A stretch of DNA of 25,186 bases, taken from contig JAHBMJ010000024.1 in the NCBI GenBank assembly GCA_018398765.1, positions 64,475 to 89,660 on the forward strand, given 5' to 3'. Positions 24,781 through 25,186 of the stretch are shown one piece after another. The first letter of the stretch is position 1. The number at the start of each line of letters is the position of its first letter. The position numbers were made by a program, and so were the translations under genes. This DNA comes from Chromera velia. Lineage: Eukaryota; Sar; Chromeraceae. Under the pieces are notes generated by a model. That model did not search any database and was not told the origin of the DNA. It saw only the letters and a list, made by a program, of their open reading frames with translations.

Positions 24781-25186
24781 GGTCTCCTTCCCCTCCCGAC
24801 TCTCGTAGGGGAGACACAGAGTTTCGCCAGCGTGCACCTTCCCGCGGTCCTCACTGCCGTCCCCCTCCTCCACAGGATGAACGTGACCCGTCTGAGCCGC
24901 GTGTACTACCTCAAGACACCGGTTGTGAGTCGCCACTCGAGCGAGAGCACCATCGACTTCGAGACCGTGCGGAGGCTGAGTGGGCAGCAGCCGTCGAAGT
25001 CAAACGGTCCAGCCGTCGCCTCCGCCGCCAAGCAGCACGAGAGCAGCGCCGCCGAGAGCGTCACAGACGTCACAACAAGCTCCGGTATCGTCTCCTCACG
25101 GAAGCCGAGATCGCTCTCGAGGAACGCGTCTACCAGGAGTTGACCGAGTGGAGGCACTTCGACGACAGCTTCCATGTGACCCCTTG
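24756..25186 (+). CDS. Charged helical protein, partial (runs off right end)
   Basis: The frame is open from after TAA (24753) to the window end, with no stop in about 143 codons. It reads PHCRPPPPQDERDPSEPRVL, then a highly charged helix, EREHHRLRDRAEAEWAAAVE, KRSSRRLRRQAAREQ and LLTEAEIALEERVYQELTEW, then RHFDDSFHVT. The helical, Arg/Glu-rich character is far more protein-like than the Ser-rich frame at 24832-25143 that overlaps it. An acceptor (CCCACACAG at about 24758-24766) could start the exon. The basic region followed by a charged coil would suit nucleic-acid binding, but no family is recognised. Confidence 0.5.

Overview
The window is eukaryotic nuclear DNA. Short, often interrupted reading frames are joined by GT-AG introns, long one-strand microsatellites are common, and there are eukaryotic transposon relics, a histone fold and a MYND zinc finger. 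The mix would suit a microbial eukaryote with a repeat-rich genome, such as a chromerid or another alveolate or stramenopile alga. I cannot name the species from sequence alone. Most genes are known only as exons or broken copies, so intron and exon limits are provisional. Residues 22581-22686 are an assembly gap.

Region 1 (76-5832) is the clearest object: a complete DNA transposon of the P-element/THAP9 class. It has 15-bp terminal inverted repeats (14/15 identical) that abut a perfect 8-bp target-site duplication, and a GGTTAC motif exactly 30 bp inside each end. It carries two divergent genes. One is a transposase on the minus strand, with recognisable RNase H-like blocks but an in-frame TGA and a homopolymer frameshift. 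The other is an intact, lysine-rich gene of unknown function on the plus strand, which simple P elements lack.

Region 2 (6025-7311) holds the 3' end of a LINE-like retrotransposon, 5'-truncated, with two in-frame stops and a 9-bp candidate target-site duplication. A degenerate five-copy tandem repeat follows.

Region 3 (8134-12400) has a 174-aa ORF, then a seven-copy satellite of about 180-220 bp in which every unit carries its own GT tract. Candidate plus-strand exons (10175, 10524 and 11406 onward) lie among further GT, CTGT and GA tracts.

Region 4 (12500-19300) is a decayed gene neighbourhood. It contains three copies of an unknown helical protein family with different frameshifts, a 113-bp tandem repeat, two 86-bp direct repeats, a frame with an HxHxDH metallo-beta-lactamase-like motif, and a frame with a possible HxD 2-oxoglutarate/Fe(II) oxygenase core.

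Region 5 (19300-25186) contains a Nudix hydrolase exon, a divergent H2A-like histone fold, a long TTTC/TTCG tract, an inverted-repeat pair, a four-cysteine cluster, a MYND zinc finger broken by a 22-bp tandem duplication, a C-x-H/C-x2-C-G-G zinc-binding exon, and a charged helical coding exon running off the right end. No operon-like cooperation is evident; the shared theme is transposon insertion, satellite growth and gene decay.
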